From assembly GCF_036373705.1 (NCBI RefSeq), contig NC_089858.1:12902001-12966000 (forward strand): a DNA stretch of 64,000 nt, in the 5' to 3' direction. This document shows positions 35,401 through 44,836 of this stretch, in pieces. This stretch comes from Amia ocellicauda. Its lineage: Eukaryota > Chordata > Actinopteri > Amiiformes > Amiidae. A program made the translations under genes and the position numbers. Numbering within the stretch: position 1 is the first letter of the stretch; the number at the start of each line of letters is the position of its first letter. The notes beneath the pieces are model-generated. The model was not told where the DNA came from, ran no database searches, and saw only the letters and a program-made list of their open reading frames with translations.

Positions 35401-38400
35401 AATACGGCGAGGGCCCTGACAGAGGGGGAGGTAGCGAGGGAGAGAGCAAGCGTGCATAAGAGTATGTGTGTCTGTGTAGGTGCGTGAGTGCTTGTCGAGG
35501 TGCTTTACTCTACCTTTTCCATCACTTTGCACACGTACTGACACCACAGGATCAGGAAGATGATCACCAAGAGCAACAGGATGATGGTCACCAGGCAACC
35601 AATCAGGGCCGAGGTGCTCTCGTCGTCATGGTGATCCTTCTCAGTGGGCGTGGTCTCTGCTGAGAAGGGGGTGGGGCTTTGACTGAGGACGTGCGTCAAC
35701 CCTGATGGGAGTTTGCACATAACATCTGTAAGTTTAAGCATCTACAACAGGGGTTTCCTACCCAGTTCCTGGAGAGGCTACAGTGTCTGCTAATTTTGTG
35801 TGCCATTGGAGCTCTCTCGGTCTCTTAATTAATCTGGTAATTCTATGAATTAGACATACATTACATTAAGGTTTAGTACAGTTGATGAATAAAAAGATTC
35901 TTCTGATTCGGAAGATATATTCAGTTATATGCAGGGGTGATTTTTGTATTAATCTAATGCCCCGTTTCCACTGGCTAAGCGTCCGGACACGTTCCGTGTT
36001 TTGTGGACGGTTAACTATCTGGTGCTGGATGTGTCCGTAAGCGTCCGTCCCCACTGAGGACATGATTTGCTTTCAGGAGCGGAGGTGTGCGCTGGACTTC
36101 CAGACAGGGAAAAGATCAGATACATTGTGTCGGAAGATATAACCTCAATTGCCGTGTGCGATCATGAAGAAATTGCAGTTTTATTAGCAGCATGGAGTGA
36201 AATCCACGTACAGAAACAATGACTGATACAGTTAATATCCGAGTGTATTAAACACTTGGATTTCACAGGACCGGTACAGTGCCTGACTAGTTAAAAAAAA
36301 ACTGAAGGATAATAATCGGAGCGGTAGCAGCCGATGTTATTAATATTTTTTGAACAACTGGACGTGTTTCAGGCTGTGTTTTGTGAATGGTGTGCAGAAC
36401 AATCCGCAGAGACAATCAGTGTGAAGGCGAACACGATTCAGTTAACGTGTGCCCATTTACAAGTTAAATTAATGAATAAATAAATACAGCAGATCTGGGT
36501 TTCCCTCTAAAACATTAAGGACTGGTTTAATAAATGCGTCCATAAGTCCATAAACACCATGACTGAAATTTGCACACTTTAGTTTAATTATAACCTGCTA
36601 TATTGTAACTGGATGATTAATTGTGAAACATGTGTATTTTGTTTCAACTGTAACTTGCCCTGGTTATGGACGTCTGATAAGTAAATTATAAATAATACGG
36701 CAAAAAGTATTGTTTGCAAATCTGCAGAAAGAGTAATAAATTAAGGGAGTCACGTTGTGCCGTTTAAAATACATATATACTAGCACAAACGATGATGATA
36801 ATAATAATAATACTAAATAGCAAATATGTATTGTTATTGTTGCACATGGAAGCATATTGTTATGGGGACGCGCGTGTCTGAATATAATGCTGTCTGTACA
36901 TGTTTAGCACTTCCTAATATCTCTTAACAGAAATGTGTATTTATTACACTGTTTACAATTATGTAAAGCAGAAATAATAAAATAGACACAAAAGTCCTTT
37001 CCACGTCAGGCTCTATCGCTCGTAGTGTTGTTCTCTGTCTTTGTTTTTAAAACGAAACACAAACCAAACCCACAGTCGCTGCTCCTCCCATCAGAGGGAC
37101 GGACTTCACAACGGCCTGCTTTTACAAAAAAAGCTCTGGGAGCTTAAGCCAGTAGAACCGAGGCATAACTATTTTGATATTTTTCAAACCCCTGCAGTCT
37201 AGAGACTTTAGGCAGAGTGCCCTACACTAATCCATAACATAGACGATGATTTGACAGAGGCATCAGAGTGTATTCACAGAGGGGTTACCTGGCTGCGGTG
37301 TGGGGGTCGAGGGCTCTGGCCCAGGGCTCGAGGTACTGACTCCGGAAGGCAGCTGGGTGTTGATTGGAACCACTAATGGGTTCACCATGTCTACAGAGAG
37401 AGAGAAAGTCTTAAATGTATAATACCACTGGACCACTAACCAAGACTGAGAGACTTTCCTTCAGTACCTCTCCCTCCATCCCTCCCTTCTTTTTTCTTCA
37501 TTCCTTTACAGATGACTACAAATCTCTCTTTTCTCCCTCCTTCTCCCCAACTCCCTACGCCGCTCTCTCAGCCCCTCCCCCTATCCTCTACCTCGGCCTC
37601 CCTCCCTCACCAGACTGGAAGGAGATTTCGCTGATCATCATCCAGGTGTCAGCAAAGGAGAAACGGCAGCGCAGGGCTTTGCCCCCCCGCCCGTCCAGCG
37701 GCACCGTGACGAAGCGTGCGCTCGGGTTCCGGTCATCCAGCACGGGGTAGAACTGGGCTGGCCGTGATTCCCAGTCCGAGATCAGCTGCAGCTTGAACTG
37801 GCAGGACACCTCAGAAAAGATCTTGACCCCCCGGGAGAACATGTTGTTGCAGTGCACCTGGAGAGAGAGGGAGGGACTTCACTGGTTAAAGGACATAGCC
37901 ACGCACGCTCTTCACCCGTCCTTCCATCCCAGCCCCCCTCTCTCCTTGCCTTCATGCTGGTGAAGTTCCTCTGCCGGTCGAAGGTGAACTCCATCTCCAC
38001 GTAGCCCAGCCCCATGCTGCCGTTTCTCCAGCCCACGTAGTCATACCCGGGCCACATCCGGTACTGATGGGTCTGCAGGAAGTCGTCCTGCCCGATCAGC
38101 CCGTCCGTCAGCTGACCCAGGCCCCCGAACACCCACCTACAGCAGGGAGGAGAGGGGATGGGAAGGAGGAGGAGGCCACAGAGATATAGTAACTCTGGCT
38201 CACTGGCCCATTCTAGTGCTCAGACACACACATGCATGCACACTCTCACAAATTGTGCTTTATTGGCATGACCGGTATTAAGTATTGCCAAAGCAATAGT
38301 GACAGGTGTCAAACAGTTTCAAACGCAAACATATACATGTACATTTACATACATACAGTGGGGGGAAAAAAGTATTTGATCCCCTTCTGATTTTGTACGT

Positions 38401-40896
38401 TTGCCCACTGACAAAGAAATGATCAGTCTATAATTTTAATGGTAGGTGTATTTTAACAGTGAGAGACAGAATAACAACAAAAAAATCCAGAAAAATGCAT
38501 TTCAAAAAAGTTATAAATTGATTTGCATGTTAATGAGGGAAATAAGTATTTGACCCCTTCGACTTAGTACTTGGTGGCAAAACCCTTGTTGGCAATCACA
38601 GAGGTCAGACGTTTCTTGTAGTTGGCCACCAGGTTTGCACATATCTCAGGAGGGATTTTGTCCCACTCCTCTTTGCAGATCCTCTCCAAGTCATTAGGGT
38701 TTCGAGGCTGACATTTGGCAACTCGAACCTTCAGCTCCCTCCACAGATTTTCTATGGGATTAAGGTCTGGAGACTGGCTAGGCCACTCCAGGACATAATG
38801 TGCTTCTTCTTGAGTCACTGCTTTGTTGCCTTGGCTGTGTGTTTTGGGTCATTGTCATGCTGGAATACCCATCCACGACCCATTTTCAATGCCCTGGCTG
38901 AGGGAAGGAGGTTCTCACCCAAGATTTGACGGTACATGGCCCCGTCCATCGTCCCTTTGATGCGGTGCAGTTGTCCTGTCCCCTTAGCAGAAAAACACCC
39001 CCAAAGCATAATGTTTCCACCTCCATGTTTGACGGTGGGGATGGTGTTCTTGGGGTCATTCCTCTTCCTCCAAACACGGCAAGTTGAGTTGATGCTAAAG
39101 AGCTCAATTTTGGTCTCATCTGACCACAACACTTTCACCCAGTTCTCCTCTGAATCATTCAGATGTTGGCAAACTTCAGACGGGCCTGTACATGTGCTTT
39201 CTTGAGCAGGGGGACCTTGCGGGCGCTGCAGGATTTCAGTCCTTCACGGCATAGTGTGTTACCAATTGTTTTCTTGGTGACTATGGTCCCATCTGCCTTG
39301 AGATCATTAACAAGATCCTCCCGTGTAGTTCTGGGCTGATTCCTCACCGTTCTCATGATCATTGAAACTCCACGAGGTGAGATCTTGCATGGAGCCCCAG
39401 ACCGAGGGAGACTGACAGTTATTTTGTGTTTCTTCCATTTGCGAATAATCGCACCAACTGTTGTCACCTTCTCACCAAGCTGCTTGGCGATGGTCTTGTA
39501 GCCCATTCCAGCCTTGTGTAGGTCTACAATCTTGTCCCTGACATCCTTGGACAGCTCTTTGGTCTTGGCCATGGTGGAGAGTTTGGAATCTGATTGATTG
39601 ATTGCTTCTGTGGACAGGTGTCTTTATACAGGTAACGAGCTGAGATTAGGAGAGTCCCTTTAAGAGAGTGCTCCTAATCTCAGCTCGTTACCTGTATAAA
39701 AGACACCTGGGAGCCAGAAATCTTGCTGATTGATAGGAGATCAAATACTTATTTCCCTCATTAACATGCAAATCAATATATAACTTTTTTGAAATGTGTT
39801 TTTCTGGATTTTGTTGTTGTTATTCTGTCTCTCACTGTTAAAATACACCTACCATTAAAATTATAGACTGATCATTTCTTTGTCAGTGGGCAAACGTACA
39901 AAATCAGCAGGGGATCAAATACTTTTTTCCCTCACTGTATATGTATGATAACATAAACCTATTTATTAATAACAATTAACAACAATAAAGAGATTAATTT
40001 ACATTAATGTATATAAATCAGTTTAAACAATGATTCAGAGATATATACTAATAATACTATGAACATTAGTATCATTGGCTGTGTACAGGAGTGTCCCCTG
40101 TGTGAGTGGACTGAGTGTCCACTGTGTCCCTCTGCTAGAAGGACTGGGATTTGTTCAGAGTCTGGCACGACTGGAAATTTCTTACAGAGCTCTGATATTT
40201 TGGGGAAAAACTCAATTCTTATTTGTTTGTATTTTTTGCATTTTAGAACGAAGTGCAGCTCTATCTCCACCTCTCGGAGTCGGCAGTGGGAGCACAGCCA
40301 GTCCTCTCTGGGCCGCCGGGTCTGCCTGTTAGGCATTAGGGTGTGTAGAGTGTAAATATGGTCAGATGTACAGTGTTTTGGGAGGAAGCCAAACTGACCC
40401 TTACTCGGGACACTGTGCTCGGTAAGGAAGGCCAGTATCAGAGTGCTGAGGATACTGCAGAACACCTTCCCTGGGTTACTGCTCACACATTAAAGTCCAA
40501 TTCGTCACACAGTCTCACACACAGTTTATAGGGTGACCTAGGTGGGTGCGGCAGGGTTGGCAGTGTGGGCACAGGGGTCAGGTGTTACCTGCGCTCCAGG
40601 TAACCATCATAGGTGGAGTCATTGAGATAAGCGATGGGGTAGCCGGGCGCTGCCATCACCTGCCCCTCTGGAGAACTGTATGCTGTAAGACCATCTGAGA
40701 GGGACAGGGAGAATTTTTTTTTCTTATTTCAAACAAGCATCATAAATATGAATATAGTAAAAGCTGGAAGCAATGTGGATTTGTGAACCAGAGACCTAGA
40801 GGGAATACAGACCGACAATTCAACCAGACTGATTGTCATTGCACAGCCTGTCCACAAGAGGGCAGAATTATCTAAGCAGACAAAATGGATGCAAAA

Positions 40897-40938
<42 letters not shown>

Positions 40939-43030
40939 CGTGAAAAACCCTTACTGTTATTACTGATTCACTATGATCTCTATCCATGTCTGCTTAGAGG
41001 GCTCACCATACTAATACAGCACTACAGTATTATAGTTACAATTTACTATTATCACAAAAAGTTTGGTTGTCAAAGTGTGCGACAGGAGGACAGAAGGAAG
41101 CGCTCGGGCAGAATGAGACCTGCCCAAAAAAAGCAGCTGAGCTCAGAGAGCAGGAGGAGCAGAAACATGTGAGGACAGGCAGGCTTGTTTTCTTGCAACA
41201 TCTTTATGATTAGTCTGCATGTGAGAACATATATCAATAAATAATAATAACACATAACAACACTAGCAAGAAGTAAAACATTAACCTGCATACTACCATA
41301 AGATTAATACATATCCGGCAATTTATGGTGCCAAAACTACTGTCACCTGCAGACAGTAACTTCAGATCCTTTAAACTCTAGTTATGATGATCCTACACCA
41401 TCGATTTAGTGGGTATTCACACGGGGTCATTTTAAACTAACTCAGTTTGGTTCGTTTGCTTTGAGACAATGTGTCTGTTCACACTGGCCTTCCGTATATG
41501 GTATATGTTGAATTTGAAAGAACCGAGACCTTCCAGTGTCACATTCAAGTTTTTCAAGCAAACCGAACTCAAATCTATTGCCAAACAGACCAAGACCACT
41601 CTTACAGTGGTCTCAGTTCGGTTCATTTGCCAATTGAACTTTGTTTTTCACACGCTTCTCCAAATGAACCAAACCGTACCAAGTATGAAAAAAACCTCTA
41701 GTGTGAACAGACATTTACACAGGTCCATGTGAGACTGGCGTGTCCTCTAGCAGGACCCCACCTGAGCACAACTGTGCAGTGTGATGGTAAGCTCACCGTT
41801 CCAGGCGCAGCCATACAGCTCCACCCTCATGCACACCGTGGTCTGGACGCGTGTGACCGGGATGATGCGCAGGTGCCGGGCGATGATTGGTGGGTGCAAG
41901 TCCTTGATCACAGAGTCATAGGGGTTATTGTTGCCTTCAATCACCTGCATGGAGGGGGGGAGAGGCTGCTCAGCTGAAGGCATGAGACATCAGCTAAATG
42001 TTAATTATATTACTAACTTTTACCACTACTGTAATACAACTACCACTAACACCATTCTAACTACTGCTACTTGTAACACCATACCAACTACTACTACCAC
42101 CACCACCCAAGTTTCCCTCCCTCCCCACCTTGGCCCCTGCACGGCTCCTCCAGGATACCCAGAGCTGGCCGTCGCGGCTGTACTCCAGGCGGTATGTGCG
42201 TGCGAACTCCTTGCCATTGCCGCGCGCATGGCGCCCCTGTGTGCCCACCACCGTCAAGAACACAAGCCGGCCCAGGTCCACCTGCAGGAACTGCACGTCC
42301 GAGGGCTGCAGGAGCCCGGCTGGACACCACGCCCCGTCTCCCTCCTCCCTCTCCAGCCTGCGGAAAAAAGTCCCCCCTTTAGATAACCCTAAACGTTCCT
42401 TTGTTCTTATTTTTTCTGTAATTAACATTTCCAGTTCATGGTAACTGGTAATCCCAATAAATTGGCTAAATGAGAATATGTTTTTTAAATTGAGTTTGGC
42501 AAAGTTATTCAAAGTAATTTTCCGAGTTTTCAGGCTCCGTACCTGGCGTACTGCGGCCCTGTGGACTCATACCACTGGCTGGACGCGGTGATGTCACTGT
42601 CCTTGATCCTGCCATCCTGCATGCCGAGAGGGTAGCGGCAGTGAGCTGTGGAGGATGGGGGTTAGGTGTCAGAGTTCACAGGGTCACACAGGACAAACTG
42701 CCAGGGTCTTGTGGCTACAGAAGTGAACAGAGTGGTGTTGTGTGTGGGAGTGTGTCTCTGTGTGCTCTGGGGGTTGGGGGGCTGTTTGCTACAAGAAACA
42801 TGCACTGGCTTTGATAACAGTCTGTGCAGACAAGCAGTTCTTACAGTGTACATTGACAGGGCTGTGTGGGGCATCTGTATGGACAGGTCTGTATGGGGTG
42901 GCTTTTATTAGTTTGAATGCACAGGTCTATGTACACTGATGTTTATGGACTGGGCTGTGAGCGGTGCCTCACCGGGGTCAATCTGGCCGTTCGAGCTGCC
43001 TGGCAGGACCAGCAACAGAAGGAACAGCAT
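29450..43030 (-). CDS. ddr2: Discoidin domain receptor tyrosine kinase, DDR2-like (17 coding exons)
   Basis: Coding exons in transcript order: 43030-42973, 42645-42543, 42357-42129, 41944-41797, 40694-40589, 38136-37950, 37857-37611, 37390-37289, 35659-35514, 35415-35208, 34988-34881, 33365-33121, 32688-32561, 32232-32035, 30438-30204, 30024-29875, 29581-29450. They total 2730 bp, exactly 910 codons, with phase kept at every join. Signal peptide [17 protein letters not shown] domain about residues 22-178; DS-like 180-360; transmembrane 411-432; kinase about 615-905 ending in TAG. Family knowledge: DDRs are dimeric cell-surface receptors activated slowly by native fibrillar collagen, signalling in matrix remodelling, cell migration and bone growth. 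DS and kinase sequences are closest to DDR2 ([37 protein letters not shown]). The ATG at 43,030 has a good context (CCCACCATGC). A lineage-specific DDR2 paralogue is possible. Confidence 0.93.
30439..30580. repeat. Polypurine (GA-rich) tract
   Basis: About 130 bp of GA-rich sequence just before the acceptor of exon 30438-30204. On the coding strand it is a very long pyrimidine tract. Confidence 0.8.
30623..30636 (-). promoter_or_regulatory. CTCF-like motif
   Basis: CTGCCCCCTAGTGG, whose complement CCACTAGGGGGCAG fits the vertebrate CTCF core consensus at all 14 positions. It lies in the receptor's kinase-region intron, next to a LINE 3' end. Motif match only; occupancy is unknown. Confidence 0.4.
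30690..31735 (-). mobile_element. 5'-truncated LINE fragment in ddr2-like intron
   Basis: Minus-strand frames encode the reverse-transcriptase block [19 protein letters not shown] (about 31,450-31,530). Further on, after loss of frame, they encode a typical LINE C-terminus ([20 protein letters not shown], about 30,830-30,890). The 3' end is near 30,690 (GAGGCCATTCGACCC on the plus strand). The YADD box and the endonuclease domain are missing or degraded (FAEDT in place of YADDT). CR1/Rex-like, but the clade was not determined. Confidence 0.8.
31780..31877 (-). repeat. L2/SINE-type 3' tail with AAT repeats
   Basis: On the minus strand, GTTGCCCTGGATAAGG then TCGTCTGCTAAAAAATAAATA, ending in AAT-rich repeats. 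Same tail type as at 3,230-3,252 and 47,960-47,990. Confidence 0.7.
33121..35659 (-). other. ddr2: ddr2-like: transmembrane and juxtamembrane exons
   Basis: Exons 35659-35514 (helix [18 protein letters not shown], then LILW), 35415-35208, 34988-34881 and 33365-33121. The cytosolic juxtamembrane region has several candidate phosphotyrosines: [20 protein letters not shown] (residue about 520), SGDYAEPD and HYAETDI. The last exon ends within the kinase glycine loop (GEGQFGE). The acceptor of 35659-35514 is a tandem CAGCAG (NAGNAG), so a one-codon splice variant is expected. Confidence 0.9.
33547..34483 (+). mobile_element. Non-autonomous Tc1-like element with 29-bp inverted repeats
   Basis: Left end 33,547-33,575 (CAGACGGGTGACAAATTAAA...) and right end 34,455-34,483 are inverted copies matching at 28 of 29 positions, flanked by TA at 33,545 and 34,484. 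About 34,215-34,430 encodes only a C-terminal transposase remnant ([20 protein letters not shown]). Sequence from about 33,730 to 34,200 is unrelated to transposase and may itself be an insertion. The element lies in the intron between exons 34988-34881 and 33365-33121. Confidence 0.85.
35740..35850 (+). repeat. Interspersed repeat (TTCCTGGAGAGGCTACAG type)
   Basis: Contains GGGGTTTCCTACCCAGTTCC followed by TGGAGAGGCTACAGTG, a phrase shared in inverted form with about 56,265-56,296 (CTGTAGCTCCCCAGAACC). Low-level dispersed repeat; class unknown. Confidence 0.45.
35958..37165. mobile_element. Harbinger-like non-autonomous DNA transposon
   Basis: Terminal inverted repeats TGCCCCGTTTCCACTGGCT (left) and TGCCTCGGTTCTACTGGCT (right, inverted) are flanked by TAA on both sides (35,955-35,957 and 37,166-37,168). 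A 3-bp TWA duplication is typical of PIF/Harbinger. Around 36,165-36,220 a short stretch ([13 protein letters not shown]) resembles the SANT/MADF-like DNA-binding partner protein of that superfamily, but the frame is short. Sits in the intron before the transmembrane exon. Confidence 0.65.
38356..39937 (-). mobile_element. Full-length Tc1-like transposon in ddr2-like intron
   Basis: Ends CAGTGGGGGGAAAAAAGTAT (left) and, inverted, CAGTGAGGGAAAAAAGTATT (right), with TA at 38,354-38,355 and 39,938-39,939. Total about 1.58 kb. Near the transposase start there is a long internal hairpin: arms 39,615-39,652 and 39,671-39,709 are almost perfect inverted copies. The family is a very widespread fish Tc1 lineage, from memory of its terminal sequence. 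Confidence 0.95.
38564..39572 (-). pseudogene. Tc1-like transposase, three inactivating lesions
   Basis: Begins [20 protein letters not shown] at 39,572, with the paired helix-turn-helix region. Frame is lost near 39,160 after RLKFAN (a few bases missing before the next conserved block). A TGA stop follows at about 38,815, and a further 1-base shift lies at about 38,790 before the block [26 protein letters not shown] and the Glu of PIENLW are all still present. Ends FATKY. Confidence 0.92.
40004..40486 (-). mobile_element. LINE remnant (Tx1/L1-like), internally deleted
   Basis: The minus-strand frame joins a reverse-transcriptase-like segment ([20 protein letters not shown]) directly to a C-terminal cysteine/histidine motif of the kind found at the end of such LINE proteins ([19 protein letters not shown]). 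Most of the RT domain between them is absent. Lies in the receptor intron before exon 38136-37950. Confidence 0.65.
40852..40865 (+). promoter_or_regulatory. CTCF-like motif
   Basis: CCACAAGAGGGCAG matches the CTCF core at 13 of 14 positions. Intronic in the ddr2-like gene. Confidence 0.3.
40900..40938. repeat. (AC)n microsatellite
   Basis: AC run of about 37 bp in the receptor intron. Confidence 0.9.
41472..41713. mobile_element. Short MITE-like element
   Basis: TGTCTGTTCACACT at 41,472-41,485 and its inverted copy AGTGTGAACAGACA at 41,700-41,713 bound about 240 bp rich in GGTTCGG/CCGAACC-type motifs, as in a common fish MITE. No coding capacity. Intron of the ddr2-like gene. Confidence 0.55.
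41797..43030 (-). other. ddr2: ddr2-like: signal peptide and collagen-binding DS domain exons
   Basis: Four exons (43030-42973, 42645-42543, 42357-42129, 41944-41797). The first encodes the hydrophobic leader and the start of the mature chain (QIDP). The DS (F5/8 type C) domain follows: [19 protein letters not shown], the [15 protein letters not shown] block, [12 protein letters not shown] and the closing [12 protein letters not shown]. The Trp of SSQW corresponds to a collagen-contact Trp in human DDR2. Exon 1's acceptor lies at 43,101-43,102 after a CT-rich tract, so a 70-base piece of 5' UTR precedes the ATG and at least one upstream non-coding exon must exist. Confidence 0.93.
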
Positions 43031-43648
43031 GGTGGGCAGGGCCTCTGACTGGGGCGTCTGTCCAGAGAGCGACCACAGCCAGGGACTGATACCTACATCT
43101 CTGAGAGAGAGAGAGAGAGAGATTATACACACAGATCTACATTTGTGAGAGAGGAGGTGAGACAGAGAGAGGTATTATCACATTTGAGGGAGAGAGAGAA
43201 TTGTAATGCTCCCAAACCTATTAAGGAAAAAAGTGTGAGAGAGGGATAGAAAGAAACAAATTCTTTAACATCCCAGCTGTTGTGTTGCTATACAATGTCA
43301 GTTTCTGTAAATCAGAAGCGGTTACATTGTAGGCTGTTATTATTTAGTATTGTTGCGAGCTATTGTTCAATGTAACTGCGTGTGTCTGGCAAGGTCTTTG
43401 TCTGTATTGACATTCAAAGCGGCCATTAATTGTGCTATTAGCAGTCCTGCCTGGGAGGGATTGTGCCACCACGACAACCTTGTGTCATTCAACGCAACAC
43501 AGGTGTGTACTGTCCTAATTAGGTACAGGTGGAGTATTTAACAGCCCCCTGGACCTCTGTGCCAGCAGCCTCAGTGCCCCCCTTACAAAGGGCCCCATCT
43601 CCAAAGGGCAGGGACTCTAGCTGTGGGACTCCAGTGAGAAGACTGCGA

Positions 43649-44774
43649 GAGAGCCCTGCATTTCAGCCCGAGCCCGACGGGCCCCGACTTATTTACGCCC
43701 CTCGGGCTGGGCTTCGGGCCAATTTTCACGTCATAGTTCACACGCGGGCCAGGCATCGAGCCTGTTTTAGGCTCCTCCTCCTTTTTATATTTTAGACATT
43801 AATTAATTTAAAAAAACTATGAGAAGTTGATGATGGTAAAACAAACATGACACGCATGACAGTCACACACACAGGTTTCCCATGGAGAGCATGCTACCGC
43901 GCCTGCGCAGACTGGCTTGCACGGTGTTAAGTGTCCCCGGCAGCAGCAGCACGTCTTCAGCGCAGCTGGAAGAGGACAGAAGAAACAGGACTGGACTGAA
44001 ACCTCCACTGTGGATGCTGTGCTTGTTCTCCACGATGCTCTGTAAAACACTGTTCTTCTGGCTGTAGCCATGTTAAGACTAGGAGGCTGTCTTGTTTTTT
44101 CATTTGATTGGACTTTATTTTCATTAGTCTAACTGTTGGAAACTATTGGAAATAAGAATGGCCATGTTCTGTGGCGACGCCTTGTTTTTTCAGGTAAGAT
44201 AACCTGCGTGCTTTATTTTATGTGTTCAGATCGTACAGCCCATTCGCTCGTTTTTCCGCATGACGTTGTGAGCAGCAGAGCAGCCTGGTCAACTTGTCAA
44301 AATGCCTTTTTATTGTGGTGGTGATAATAAACATTTAAACTAACATTGTGTGAGATGCTTGAAGTGTTTTATATCTATGGATTTTATTATAGGCAAGTCA
44401 AGTGTTGATTTGAGAGGCTAAATTGATCAAACGTGATCAACTCACTGTCGGCCGCTGGCCGCTTGGTCATCACTTTAAAAACCAAAAACTTTAATTTAAC
44501 AAACATAAAATGCGCCAAACATTCTTCTAAATTAACTTAATAAAGAAACGAAAATAAATATAAATACTTTGCCATTAAAAACAAAACTGAGCTATTTTAA
44601 TGGCTGCAACAGTAGGATAGACTGAGTAATGAAAAAAAAAAAAAAAAAACACGGGCTCCAGTCGGACTCGGGCCGAGATTGTGATCAGCTGTCGGACAAG
44701 GGACGGGCTGGGGCCTGAGCGTCTCGGGCCAGGGCCGGGGTAGGGCCTAGATTTGAGGCCCGTGCAGGGCTTTA
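43649..44774. mobile_element. hAT-like non-autonomous element with 8-bp target duplication
   Basis: The octamer GACTGCGA occurs immediately outside both ends (43,641-43,648 and 44,775-44,782). Just inside, the ends share the inverted sequence AGCCCTGCA. Subterminal regions on both sides are rich in CGGGCC/GGCCCG motifs. An 8-bp duplication with short inverted repeats is the hAT signature. The 1.1-kb interior has no transposase that I can recognise and contains an A-run at 44,632-44,649. Confidence 0.85.
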
Positions 44775-44836
44775 GACTGCGAGGAGGTACTGCACAGCAA
44801 CAGCAAGAAGCCATGAAGATCTCTTAGATTCCTGTC

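Larger units (their letters stand above)
37289..40694 (-). other. ddr2: ddr2-like: DS-like domain and juxtamembrane stalk exons
   Basis: Four exons (40694-40589, 38136-37950, 37857-37611, 37390-37289). The DS-like domain contains [52 protein letters not shown] and [13 protein letters not shown]. The N-glycosylation sequons NDS, NGS and NFT fall at positions conserved in mammalian DDR2. The last exon encodes a Pro/Thr/Ser-rich stalk ([17 protein letters not shown]). The intron after 38136-37950 begins with GC instead of GT (AAG then GCAAGG). Confidence 0.92.

Noticed and set aside
29450..43030. Assignment of the receptor to DDR1 instead of DDR2
   Set aside because: The [32 protein letters not shown] and [11 protein letters not shown] segments follow DDR2; only parts of the juxtamembrane resemble DDR1.
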